This document shows positions 27,103-37,225 of a DNA stretch of 64,000 nucleotides, one piece after another. The notes beneath the pieces were generated by a model. It searched no databases. It was not told where the DNA came from and saw nothing but the letters and a program-made list of their open reading frames with translations. A program made the position numbers and the translations under genes. Numbering within the stretch: the first letter of the stretch is position 1; each line of letters starts with the position of its first letter. The stretch is from AWTP1-13 sp963814055 (GTDB lineage Bacteria > Pseudomonadota > Alphaproteobacteria > Rhizobiales > Hyphomicrobiaceae): assembly GCA_963814055.1 (NCBI GenBank), contig CAWFBJ010000001.1:310001-374000 (forward strand), given 5' to 3'.

Positions 27103-28431
27103 TCAGGGATCGACCAGAATGGCACGGAAGTCGTTGACGTTGGTATGGGTGGGACCGCGCACGATTAACCCGCCTGCCGCTTCAAAAAAGGTCGTAGCGT
27201 CGTTGTTGTCCAGGTATTTTTGGGCATCGGCAAGGCGGGGCCCGCCGGCCGTCTGCCAATCGACCATGGCGCCTGCGGGATCGGTGATCTGGCCGTCGCC
27301 GCCATCGATACCGTCCGTGTCGGCCGCCAGCGCAGCTATGCCTGGGGTATTTGCAATCGCGATGGCAAGCGCCAGCGCGTATTCCTGCGAGCGGCCGCCG
27401 CGGCCCTTGGCGTTGCGCACGGTAACCTCCAGTTCGCCGCCGCTCAGGATCGCGACCCTGCGGCCCGCCGCCCGGGCTTCGTGCGCCAGTCTGGCATGCG
27501 CCTGCGCTACGTCGCGCGCCTCGCCCGTCAAGCTGTCTCCTAGGTTGACCACTTCGTAGCCGGCGCTTTTGGCCACGGCCGATGCGGCGGCAAGCGCGCC
27601 GGCCGGCGTAGCGATGATGCGATACTCGGCGCTGGCAAAGGCTGGATCGTCGGGCTTGGGGGTCTCGTTGGCCGGGTTCGACAAGATCGCAGTCACGACT
27701 GCCGGGACCTCGAGACCAAGCGACCGCATGCGAGGCCCGCGGCGGTCAAGGACAGCGCGCGCATCCATCAGCGTCGTAACATCGGGAACAGTAGGTCCCG
27801 AACCGATGGTTGCAGGGTCGTCGCCCGGCACGTCGGAGATGGCAAGCGTCAGCATGCGGGCCAGCGTCGCCTTCCTGAGACGGCCGCCCTTGATCCGCGA
27901 AATGTGGCGGCGCACCGTGTTCATCTCGTAGATGTCAGCGCCCGACTTGAGCAGTCCGCGCGTCAAGGCGGTCTTGGCCGCGAGATCTAGGCCGGCTGCC
28001 GGGGCAGGCCAAAGCGAGGAGGCACCGCCGGACAAAAGGACAAGCACCAGATCGCTTGCGGTTGCGGAGCCTACCAGAGCGAGCGTCTGCCCGGCTGCCT
28101 CGACCCCGCTGGCATCTGGCGTCGGATGGCGCGCCGCAACGATGCCGATCACACGGGGATGGTCGCCCTTGAGAGCCTCGGCGGTGCCGTACGGTGCGGT
28201 CGTGAAACCCAGCACGCGGTCGAGCACCCCCAGCGCACGATAGTGGCGCTCGGCAACCGCGGCCATGGCAGCGGCGGCCTTGCCCGCACCGGCGATGATG
28301 ACGCGGCCGCCGTTCGGCGGGGCAGGGAGATGTGCCGGCAAACAGACGTCGGGATGCGCCGCGGCGACCGCCGCATCGAACAGCGACAGCAGCCGGGCGC
28401 GCGTGTCCGCTTGTTGGCTCTCGCCGTCCAT
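27103..28431 (-). CDS. Glycerate 2-kinase (MOFRL/GckA family)
   Basis: 442 residues from the ATG at 28431; an upstream frame to 28539 has no family match. GRVIIAGAGKAAAAMA, DLVLVLLSGGASSLWPAPA, and KSGADIYEMNTVRRHISRIKGG are the MOFRL N-terminal signatures, and LSGGELEVTV plus RGGRSQEYALALAI form the C-terminal MOFRL domain. It phosphorylates D-glycerate to 2-phosphoglycerate, which feeds enolase and then the pyruvate kinase encoded downstream. This places it in the serine/glyoxylate/hydroxypyruvate assimilation route. Also called TtuD-like. Confidence 0.93.
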   Translation of the reverse strand: MDGESQQADTRARLLSLFDAAVAAAHPDVCLPAHLPAPPNGGRVIIAGAGKAAAAMAAVAERHYRALGVLDRVLGFTTAPYGTAEALKGDHPRVIGIVAARHPTPDASGVEAAGQTLALVGSATASDLVLVLLSGGASSLWPAPAAGLDLAAKTALTRGLLKSGADIYEMNTVRRHISRIKGGRLRKATLARMLTLAISDVPGDDPATIGSGPTVPDVTTLMDARAVLDRRGPRMRSLGLEVPAVVTAILSNPANETPKPDDPAFASAEYRIIATPAGALAAASAVAKSAGYEVVNLGDSLTGEARDVAQAHARLAHEARAAGRRVAILSGGELEVTVRNAKGRGGRSQEYALALAIAIANTPGIAALAADTDGIDGGDGQITDPAGAMVDWQTAGGPRLADAQKYLDNNDATTFFEAAGGLIVRGPTHTNVNDFRAILVDP

Positions 28432-28537
28432 GGGCCCGTTCGTGTTCAATTTTATGCAATGCCTGCTGCCATTTGGCTGAACGCACATGGCAGCGTCAAG
28501 GATGACAAAAGGGCACCGCGCCCGGTATATTTGGCGC

Positions 28538-29410
28538 ATGGCGGATCAAGGTTTGCGGGCGCCTTCCATCGCGGGGCGGGAAGAAGACAGCTATTGCGTT
28601 TTGCCCGGTCGCGCCGATCGCGGACTAATCGTACTCTGCGATCACGCGGGTAACGCCCTTCCGGCCGAATACGGCACGCTGGGGCTGCCTGCCGCGCAGC
28701 TGGAACGCCACATCGCCTACGATATAGGTGTCACGCCCATCGTGCGCGCGCTGGCGGCCAAGCTCGATGCACCGGCGATCATGACACGCTACTCGCGCCT
28801 GCTGATCGACCCCAATCGCGGACGCGACGACCCAACGCTCGTCATGCGCCTGTCGGACGGTGCTGTCGTCCCCGGCAATCGCAAGCTCGATGCCGCCGAG
28901 CGCGACAAGCGGTTGCACCTCTATTACGACCCCTATCATCGCACCATCGATGCCATCATCGACCAATGCCTGGCGACAAGCGTGGCGCCCGTACTGCTCT
29001 CGATCCATTCCTTCACCGAGAGCTGGAAGAATTTCACCCGGCCCTGGCATGTCGGCGTGCTTTGGGACCGCGATGCGCGGCTGGCGCACCCCTTGCTGGA
29101 AGCGTTCTACGCCGAGGGCGACCTGATCGTCGGCGACAACGAGCCGTATGCCGGCCAGCTCGAAGGCGACTGCCTGTGGCAGCATGGCGCACAACGCGGC
29201 CTTGCCAATGCCATCGTCGAGGTCAGACAGGATCTCATTCGCGACGCAGGCGGGCAAGCTGCGTGGAGCGACAGGTTGTGTCGCATCGTTGAAAAGATCC
29301 TGCCCGCAACCCATGTGGCGCAGCAGGGAACAGCATCTCACGCGACGAGCGGCGCCAATACGGGCATAGACGGCCCTATTCCAACAGCAAGCAGGGAGAC
29401 ACACCCATGA
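28538..29410 (+). CDS. N-formylglutamate amidohydrolase
   Basis: 290 residues from ATG 28538 (an ATG at 28487 would add 17 residues; neither has a clear SD). The family segments are LIVLCDHAGNALPAEYGTLGL, LLIDPNRGRDDPT, SIHSFTESWKNFTRPWHVGVLWDRD and GDNEPYAG, carrying the conserved His/Asp/Glu. The enzyme hydrolyses N-formylglutamate to glutamate and formate, usually in histidine degradation, but no hut genes are nearby. DUF1244 overlaps its end. Confidence 0.9.
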   Translation: MADQGLRAPSIAGREEDSYCVLPGRADRGLIVLCDHAGNALPAEYGTLGLPAAQLERHIAYDIGVTPIVRALAAKLDAPAIMTRYSRLLIDPNRGRDDPTLVMRLSDGAVVPGNRKLDAAERDKRLHLYYDPYHRTIDAIIDQCLATSVAPVLLSIHSFTESWKNFTRPWHVGVLWDRDARLAHPLLEAFYAEGDLIVGDNEPYAGQLEGDCLWQHGAQRGLANAIVEVRQDLIRDAGGQAAWSDRLCRIVEKILPATHVAQQGTASHATSGANTGIDGPIPTASRETHP

Positions 29411-29715
29411 CCAAGCTCGACAGGGCGCTGATAACGGAACTCGAAGCGGCTGCCTTCCGCCGGCTCGTCGAGCACCTGCGTACACGCACCGACGTGCAGA
29501 ACATCGACCTCATGAACCTGAGCGGCTTCTGCCGGAATTGTCTCTCCAACTGGTATCAGGAAGCAGCCACGGCCAAAGGGCTAGACCTCACCAAGGATGG
29601 CGCGCGCGAGGTGATCTACGGCATGCCCTACAGCGAGTGGCAGGCCAAGTTCCAGAAGGAAGCGAGCGCCGAAGCCAACGCCGCTTTCGCGCAGGCCAAG
29701 CCGCACCAGCATTGA
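29407..29715 (+). CDS. DUF1244 domain-containing protein
   Basis: 102 residues. The signature is RLVEHLRTRTDVQNIDLMNLSGFCRNCLSNWY, with a CxxC pair (CRNC) that could bind a metal. The ATG overlaps the amidohydrolase stop, so the two are translationally coupled. Function unknown; no signal peptide. Short and complete by comparison with the family (about 90-100 residues). Confidence 0.9.
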   Translation: MTKLDRALITELEAAAFRRLVEHLRTRTDVQNIDLMNLSGFCRNCLSNWYQEAATAKGLDLTKDGAREVIYGMPYSEWQAKFQKEASAEANAAFAQAKPHQH

Positions 29716-29768
29716 ACCGGCTTTGACATTGGCGCAGAGCGTAGCGAATGCGCGGCCTTGGGGGACTC

Positions 29769-30197
29769 ATGGACATCAAGATTCCGCAGACGCTCGAGGA
29801 ATGGAACGCGGCGGGCGCGGAGTACCTGCCGGGACACCTGGGCTTCAGTTTCATCAAGGTCGAGCCGCAGGAGGTCATTGCCAAGGTGATGGCCCGCAAG
29901 GCGCTGGGGGCCTGGAACGGCTATCTGCATGCGGGCGCCGTGGTGACGCTGGCCGACACCTGCTGCGGGTATGGCACGGTGCGCGGCCTGCCAGCCGGCG
30001 CCACAGGCTTCACCACCGTCGAGCTGAAAAGCAACTTCTTCGGCTCGGCGCGCGAGGGCACCATCATGTGTGTCGCGCGGCCTCTGCATCAGGGCCGTAC
30101 CACCCAGGTATGGGACGCCGTCGTCACGCCGGAGGGCGCGGCCAAAGCGATCGCGCAGTTCCGCTGCACGCAAATGGTGCTGTGGCCGAAGGGCTAA
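29769..30197 (+). CDS. PaaI family hotdog thioesterase
   Basis: 142 residues from ATG 29769 with GGGGA upstream. The hotdog fold is shown by YLPGHLGFSFIKVEPQEVIAKV, then NGYLHAGAVVTLADTCCGYGT, which holds the conserved active-site glycine-rich stretch and acid, and TTVELKSNFFGSAREG. It probably hydrolyses acyl-CoA thioesters. The gene follows the DUF1244 gene by 53 bases. Confidence 0.88.
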   Translation: MDIKIPQTLEEWNAAGAEYLPGHLGFSFIKVEPQEVIAKVMARKALGAWNGYLHAGAVVTLADTCCGYGTVRGLPAGATGFTTVELKSNFFGSAREGTIMCVARPLHQGRTTQVWDAVVTPEGAAKAIAQFRCTQMVLWPKG

Positions 30198-30337
30198 CCT
30201 CCCCCGCACGTGCAAGCCGGTGGATCAGGGCGCCACGAAATGCTGGAACCGACCAGGCATGCCAACCGTTCCGCCCAAGCTTTGTCGCTTTGTGGTCATA
30301 GGAATTGTAGAGGGTGCGGACGACGAGGGAGATGCCG

Positions 30338-30562
30338 ATGATGCACTTTGATAAAATCGCCGTACTTCGCACGCAGTTGAGAGCTGTGAACATGGAATAC
30401 AGCGCCCTGGTGAGAGCCAAGGGCGGCGAGGACGTGTTCGTGAGGATGGATGAGCTGAGGACGCGCCGACTGGCGCTGATGGCGCTCATTGCCAAGGCGC
30501 CGCCGTCACCGCAGGCATTTACGGCCCATGTCTCGCCGACCGCAACCGTGCGGGCAGCATAG
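30338..30562 (+). CDS. Small helical protein of unknown function
   Basis: 74 residues from ATG 30338, which has GAGGGAG six bases upstream. The sequence is a charged helical pair (MHFDKIAVLRTQLRAVNMEYSALV and MDELRTRRLALMALIAK). No family recognised. It reads toward cyanase, with 70 bases between the convergent stops. Confidence 0.55.
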   Translation: MMHFDKIAVLRTQLRAVNMEYSALVRAKGGEDVFVRMDELRTRRLALMALIAKAPPSPQAFTAHVSPTATVRAA

Positions 30563-30632
30563 CTGGCAGCCGGAGCATATTTACAGTGACCCAGGTTGGG
30601 CTGAGCGCGCTGCGCCAACCCAACTTATGGGC

Positions 30633-31115
30633 TCATGTTTCCTTTAAACCGTAGTCCTGGATGCCCTGCTCGTTGCCGTAGTACTTGTAGGGCAGGAACT
30701 TGCCGGACATGGTGATCTTGACGCGGTCGCCCTTCGCGTTGGGCTCGCGCTCCATCTCCATGTTGAAGTCGATGGCCGACATGATGCCGTCGCCGAATTC
30801 TTCCTCGATCAGCGCCTTCCAGGCCGGGCCGTTGACCATCACAAGCTCATAGAAGCGGTAGATCAGCGGGTCGGTGGGCGGCATCTGCGTGCCGCGGTAG
30901 GGCACCTCGTTGAGCATCCGCTCCTCGGTCTCCGACAGGCCGAACACTGCCGCGGCCTTTTTTGCCAGCGGCTTGACCAGCTTCATCTGGCCCAGCAGCG
31001 CACCGACCACGAGCACCGGCGACATGCCGCCGATCTCGCCGGTGATCTGCTTCCAGGTCAGGCCCTTCTCGCGCTTGATGTCGAGGATCTTCTCGGTCAG
31101 GTCTTCGCGTCGCAT
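30633..31115 (-). CDS. cynS: Cyanase (cyanate hydratase)
   Basis: 160 residues, near the E. coli length of 156. The catalytic residues Arg87 (YRFYE), Glu90 and Ser113 (GIMSAIDF) correspond to Arg96, Glu99 and Ser122 of the E. coli enzyme, with the same spacing. It converts cyanate and bicarbonate to ammonia and carbon dioxide. No cynT carbonic anhydrase, transporter or CynR regulator lies next to it, so it is a solitary detoxification gene. Confidence 0.97.
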   Translation of the reverse strand: MRREDLTEKILDIKREKGLTWKQITGEIGGMSPVLVVGALLGQMKLVKPLAKKAAAVFGLSETEERMLNEVPYRGTQMPPTDPLIYRFYELVMVNGPAWKALIEEEFGDGIMSAIDFNMEMEREPNAKGDRVKITMSGKFLPYKYYGNEQGIQDYGLKET

Positions 31116-31684
31116 GGGGTTGCTCCCTTGGTTGCGGTTGGCGTGAAGGCCAAACGGTTGGACGGGCGCTGTGCGGTGGAGCGCAACAGCGGCTCGGGCG
31201 CCGGCATTCCCTTCTCATTCAGCAGATTGCGCCGCTGGAATACCGCCAGCCGCGAAATGGCCCGGGCGATTGGAGGTTAGGGACGAACGACGGACGATCA
31301 AGAGAAGAGCAACGGTCGTGCCATCCAGGATGGCGAATGGAAGCGCCACGTTATCAATGGATTAGTCGCCAGGCACAGCCTCATGACGCGACAATGCCGC
31401 TGCCCCAAGATATGCAGCTTGCCGGGCAATTGCGCAGCTGTCAGGGGCGATCCACGCCCGGCGTCGGAGCTTGCCGTCCTGCAGCAGGGCGTGGGTCAGA
31501 AACAGCACAGGCGGTCGACTCAGAAGATCACACTGTTGAATCGCTGCGGAAAAAAGCTCTGGATCGTCCAACAGCCCAACTTGAAGGACAGCAGAGGCGC
31601 CGCTAGCGTCGCGTAGCGGTGAGTGAGGGATCCGCCGCCAATCGCAAATACGCGTTACGCGCCGATTTTTCAGTGGGGTGGGTT
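31116..31684. other. Gene-free region between cynS and gapR
   Basis: 569 bases between divergent genes. It must contain the promoters of both. I see no convincing ORF, RNA gene or repeat; the short open frames here are shadows without SD or family match. Confidence 0.5.
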
Positions 31685-31981
31685 ATGACAACGCTTCAGG
31701 TTTCAAGTCAGAAGCAACTGCGCCAGCTGATCGAGCAGATCGAGCGGCTGGAAGAAGAGAAGAAGGCGCTCGCGGGCGATATCCGCGACAAGTTCCTCGA
31801 GTCCAAGGCCTTGGGCTTCGATGTGAAAATCATGCGTAAGGTCATAAGCCTGCGCAAGAAGAGCCAAACCGACCGGCAGGAGGAAGACGCGGTTCTCGCG
31901 GTCTACCTGCACGCGCTCGGCATGCTCGACGAAGCGCCCGCAGCCGAGGCGCCGTCTCACATCATGGATGCGGCGGAATAG
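31685..31981 (+). CDS. gapR: GapR/DUF2312 family nucleoid-associated protein
   Basis: 98 residues from ATG 31685. SSQKQLRQLIEQIERLEEEK forms the first helix and DKFLESKALGFDVKIMRKVISLRKK is the family signature. The Caulobacter GapR tetramer clamps overtwisted DNA and helps replication and topology ahead of the fork. The C-terminus, with PAAEAPSHIMDAAE, is family-variable. Monocistronic. Confidence 0.92.
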   Translation: MTTLQVSSQKQLRQLIEQIERLEEEKKALAGDIRDKFLESKALGFDVKIMRKVISLRKKSQTDRQEEDAVLAVYLHALGMLDEAPAAEAPSHIMDAAE

Positions 31982-32069
31982 CGCTCGGTTGGGTCGAGCG
32001 CCGTCGACGATCCGGCACAATTGCAATCACGCACGATCGATGCCGGGCCGGCGCTCCGCTTGACCTAAT

Positions 32070-33383
32070 CTACTGCGGCTGCGTGGCAACCTTGCGGTTG
32101 GTCAGGGCTGCCGCACGCGTCGCATCGGCGTCGAGCAGGCTCGACAGATCGACGGCCTCGCCCTTGAACTGCTGCGCCCACATGCGCTCGGCCGCGTGCA
32201 GACCCGGACGCAGCCGCATGGGCGGGGCGACGTTGTCCTGGTCTAGCGTCTCGATGATCTTGGCGAGGTTGGGATGCACCATGCCCGACAGCGCCGGGTC
32301 GTCGGCGGAGGCGGTGACGGTCAGGAAGGGCGCGATCGGGAATGGCCGGTAGGAGAGTTCGTCGGGATGCTCGTCGTCGTACTCGGGCGCCGGCACGACG
32401 CTGCGTTCGCGATAGAGGGGCGCATCCTGTTTCAAGGGATCGGCTGAGGGTTCATAGGCTGCGACCTGCAGGCCACCACGGTTGCTGGCGGATGCCCTCC
32501 GGGTGACGGGCGTCGGCGGGGTTAGAAGCTGCGGCGGCGGATCGGCGGCGATCAGCGCTGCCATCCTGGCGCGATCCTCATCGCTCGCCATGGTTCCCAA
32601 CTGGCGGCGTTCCACGGGCCGCGGCGCGCCCAGGAGCTTGGGCAACGACGGGGTCAGCGAAGCAGTCTGGACCGGCAGTCTCGGCCTGCCGCGCAGATCA
32701 TGGAACTCGGCGAGTTGCAGGGCGAGATCCTTGTTGGCGGCCTTCGCCTCACGTACGTCGTCCTTGGTGATCGGCACTCCGTCGGCCGGAACATGCTGCG
32801 TGCGTCCGCTGGGGAAGAGTAACGCAAGCTCCGCGCGCGGCAGGCGCGGCCAGGCGCGGACGCGATCGATGTCCATGTGCACGAACGGGATGGCCGAGGT
32901 CGGGTAGTAGCCGACCCCGCCTTTCTCGCGAATGAGCGCGGAGTAGCGCAGGTTCTTGACGGGGACGTCCGGGAAATGCACGTCGGCCGCCTTGCCGAGG
33001 ATGTGGCGGCTCTGACTGGCCTGCCCGCCGACGGACTTGCGCAGCATTTCGTTGGTGCCGTGCGACCTGAAGCCAGAAATGATGTGTATGGGCTCGGCGG
33101 AGCCCAGTTCGCCGTGAACCTCCCACAGCAGATCGATCAGCTGCGGATCCATGGTAGTGGCTTCGTTCTTGCGCCAATCGCGGAGGATCCAGCTGATCTT
33201 CTCCATTTCGGCCGGAACGAATTTGCCGTTCACCTTGTAGGTCGAGGTCAGCGTTTCCTTGGTATGGATGTTGTAGAGGGAGATGGTGCGCCGTGCGTCA
33301 GCCGTGATGCCGGTCGCGCCGGCGGCAAGCGCCGCCGCGAACACGGCAACAGCAACGATCGACGCTGCAAAGCGTGACTGCAA
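32070..33383 (-). CDS. DUF882/YcbK (MepK-like) peptidoglycan endopeptidase
   Basis: 437 residues; the TTG at 33383 has GAGGG upstream. A signal-type start (IVAVAVFAAALAAGATG) leads to the peptidase_M15-like domain, with IHIISGFRSHGTNEMLRK and the zinc-motif region HILGKAADVHFPD, then FVHMDIDRVRAW. The C-terminal 230 residues are low-complexity with a Pro/Ala-rich periplasmic tail. E. coli MepK cleaves 3-3 crosslinks. Its neighbour on the same strand is an L,D-transpeptidase, which makes those crosslinks, echoing the E. coli ycbB-ycbK order. Confidence 0.9.
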   Translation of the reverse strand: MQSRFAASIVAVAVFAAALAAGATGITADARRTISLYNIHTKETLTSTYKVNGKFVPAEMEKISWILRDWRKNEATTMDPQLIDLLWEVHGELGSAEPIHIISGFRSHGTNEMLRKSVGGQASQSRHILGKAADVHFPDVPVKNLRYSALIREKGGVGYYPTSAIPFVHMDIDRVRAWPRLPRAELALLFPSGRTQHVPADGVPITKDDVREAKAANKDLALQLAEFHDLRGRPRLPVQTASLTPSLPKLLGAPRPVERRQLGTMASDEDRARMAALIAADPPPQLLTPPTPVTRRASASNRGGLQVAAYEPSADPLKQDAPLYRERSVVPAPEYDDEHPDELSYRPFPIAPFLTVTASADDPALSGMVHPNLAKIIETLDQDNVAPPMRLRPGLHAAERMWAQQFKGEAVDLSSLLDADATRAAALTNRKVATQPQ

Positions 33384-33630
33384 ACCGCTGATCCCTCATC
33401 TGGCCTGAAGCACGCGGCGCTCGTGCCCGATTTGCACCGCAGCCGGCCCCGGCTGGCCATACAGCACCCGATGTCCCGTCACCCCCGAGGCTGACGGGAA
33501 CCGGTTAACAATGCCGAACGTCCGATTGAACGCTGCTTATGCGGCAACATCGCGGCGAACGGCGCCGCTTCGGGTCAAAAGCACATTGCGCAGCAGAGCC
33601 TTGCCAACGACATTGGTCGCGGGTGACCGG

Positions 33631-35304
33631 TCAATACTGGAATACCCGGCGCATCCAGTCCCGATCGCCTTTGCTGGCGCTGGTGGCGGCCGTTCGGGCG
33701 GGGGGAGGCCGCTTCGCCTGTACGGTGGGCGCAGCGTTTTCACGCTCCCGCTGGATCATGTACGACTTGCCGGAGATGCCGAGTGCAATGCGGCTCTCGT
33801 GACCGTAGATGTCGCCAAATGTTTTGACTTTGCCGTCGTCATCGACCCAGGCGGTGAAATAGGTCATGTGCACCGGCACCTTGGTGGTCAGGTTGATCTG
33901 ATTGTCCTTGGGACCGCGCTGGACCGCGGCCGTGACGCGTCCGGCAGTCCAGCCCCGGTCCTCGGCCAGCACCAGTTCCGCCAGCTTCAGGGGATCGCGT
34001 ACGCGCATGCAGCCGTGACTGAACGCCCGCGTGCTGGCGTTGAACAGGCTCTTGCTCGGCGTGTCGTGCATGTAGACGTCGTGCTTGTTGGGGAAGCGGA
34101 ATTTCACGATGCCCAGCGCATTGCCGCTACCCGGCGGCTGATAGACGTGGAATTTGCGCATGTCCGCCTTGGTCCAGTCGACGGTGGCGGGATTGATGTC
34201 GCGGCCGCGATAGGAGACGCGCAGGTTCTGGCGCTCCAGCACGCCGATGTTGCCGCGCGCCAAGCTCGGAAGGATCTCGTTCTTCTTGATGGATTCCGGC
34301 ACGCCCCAGTAGGGGTGGAAAATCACCTGCTCCATCGCGTGCGAGAATACCGGTGTCTGCGTCGTGGCCCGGCCGACAACGACGCGTTCGCTGTGAATGA
34401 CGCGGCCGGCCTTGACGACGCGGACCGTATATTCGGGGATGTTGACCCAGACATAGAAGCTGCCTAGGTCCTCGGGCATCCAGCGCCACTGCTCCATGTT
34501 GACAAGCAGCGTGCGCAGACTGGGACCGGCCGGAGCCTTCGCAGCCTGCTGCTTCTTCTTCGACTTACCCTTGCCCTTGGTTTGCACAACCTGTTCCACC
34601 TGCGGCGGAGGACCGTTGCGTTGCAGTGAGAGATACGCCTGGCGCAGGCGCTCGAATTGCGGATGTTGCGGATGCAGGCTGCGCAGATAGGCGTCGGGAT
34701 TGTCGGCGAAGGCCGCCGTCTCGATGACGCTGCGGGGGTCCAGCAGCTGCGGCTTGCGATCCAGGTTGCGGCTGAGGCTGAGCGGATCGGTGCGTCCGCC
34801 GCGCGCGTGGCGTGCGTATTCCAGAACGGCGAGACTGAGTGCTATCTCGGCATCGGCAATCTGCTCGCGGGTGAGTTCGGTGCCTTGCACGAGCGCCGGA
34901 AGGCGATAGGTGGACGCCTCGAGCCCCCAATCATCGGCACGGCCGATCTCCGCATGGACGGCCCTGGCCGCCGCGTTGAACCCTGCAGGGGTGATCCACA
35001 CAGGTTCGTTCCGGAGTTCACCATAGAACTGGGCAAGGGCAATACGATCCGCCCTATCCGCGCTGCGCAGCTTGCCGTCGGTCGAAAGACGTTGCGCAAA
35101 CTCGGTGGCGAAACCGATCGGAGGCGGCGTCAGTTCCGCGGCCAACGGCTGCTGAGGCGGCGGTGGCGGAATACTTCCCGCCAGCGGCTGGCCAGCCGGC
35201 GAAGGCGATTGCGCCTCCGGGGAGGTCACCTGTGCGTTTGCCGATACGGCATGGCCCAAAACACAAACCGAAAACGTCAAGGCCAGCAATCGGCTACGCA
35301 GCAT
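33631..35304 (-). CDS. L,D-transpeptidase (YcbB-type)
   Basis: 557 residues with a signal peptide (LALTFSVCVLGHAVSANAQ). A Pro-rich linker is followed by a helical scaffold (about 60-230, WITPAGFNAAARAVHAEIG, RTDPLSLSRNLDRKPQLLDP) and then the YkuD catalytic domain (about 280-500): YMHD with His413 and SHGCMRVR with the catalytic Cys431. A KGKGKSKKK basic insert sits near 243-251. It makes 3-3 peptidoglycan crosslinks in the periplasm. It is upstream of the DUF882 peptidase on the same strand, with 247 bases between. Confidence 0.93.
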   Translation of the reverse strand: MLRSRLLALTFSVCVLGHAVSANAQVTSPEAQSPSPAGQPLAGSIPPPPPQQPLAAELTPPPIGFATEFAQRLSTDGKLRSADRADRIALAQFYGELRNEPVWITPAGFNAAARAVHAEIGRADDWGLEASTYRLPALVQGTELTREQIADAEIALSLAVLEYARHARGGRTDPLSLSRNLDRKPQLLDPRSVIETAAFADNPDAYLRSLHPQHPQFERLRQAYLSLQRNGPPPQVEQVVQTKGKGKSKKKQQAAKAPAGPSLRTLLVNMEQWRWMPEDLGSFYVWVNIPEYTVRVVKAGRVIHSERVVVGRATTQTPVFSHAMEQVIFHPYWGVPESIKKNEILPSLARGNIGVLERQNLRVSYRGRDINPATVDWTKADMRKFHVYQPPGSGNALGIVKFRFPNKHDVYMHDTPSKSLFNASTRAFSHGCMRVRDPLKLAELVLAEDRGWTAGRVTAAVQRGPKDNQINLTTKVPVHMTYFTAWVDDDGKVKTFGDIYGHESRIALGISGKSYMIQRERENAAPTVQAKRPPPARTAATSASKGDRDWMRRVFQY

Positions 35305-35431
35305 CCTTCTCTCCTCCGGCTATGATCGAGCTATAGCAGCAAGAGCTCGCACGCAAAATGGGTAGATTTGCGGTGAAGGTCTGCGAAAAATTGCTATCGC
35401 GCGCGCATGGGACGTGGCGACCCAAGGTTGC

Positions 35432-36928
<1,497 letters not shown>

Positions 36929-37225
36929 GGGCGGTTACTCGACTCAACTGACTGATTCAGGCCACGGCGGCATCGACCCAGGATCGGACAGACGACCACG
37001 CATGGCTTACTGACAGAGGCCAACAGTGCCCCAATTGGGTAAATGCATCGTTTCGCTTCGGCTTGAGTTGGAGCTTTTTTGCGCTACCAGTGGAACAGCG
37101 GCCACGAGCCTCATTCCCGCCAGACGCGCCTTGGAGTAAGTCCGGGAGTAAAGAAGGCAGGCGTCAATGAAACCTTCCATGGCTGGCGGGGCGTTAACCC
37201 GCCGCTGATCGGAACAGAGGGTGCG
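36929..37225. other. Promoter-containing gap between divergent genes
   Basis: 297 bases, with no gene visible, containing the start regions of the response regulator (minus) and of the M3 peptidase (plus). A palindromic AT-rich element was not seen. Confidence 0.5.

Noticed and set aside
30575..30630. GGTTGG/CCAACC hairpin between convergent genes as a terminator
   Set aside because: The stem is short, the loop is long, and no T-run is present on either strand, so it was not listed as a feature.
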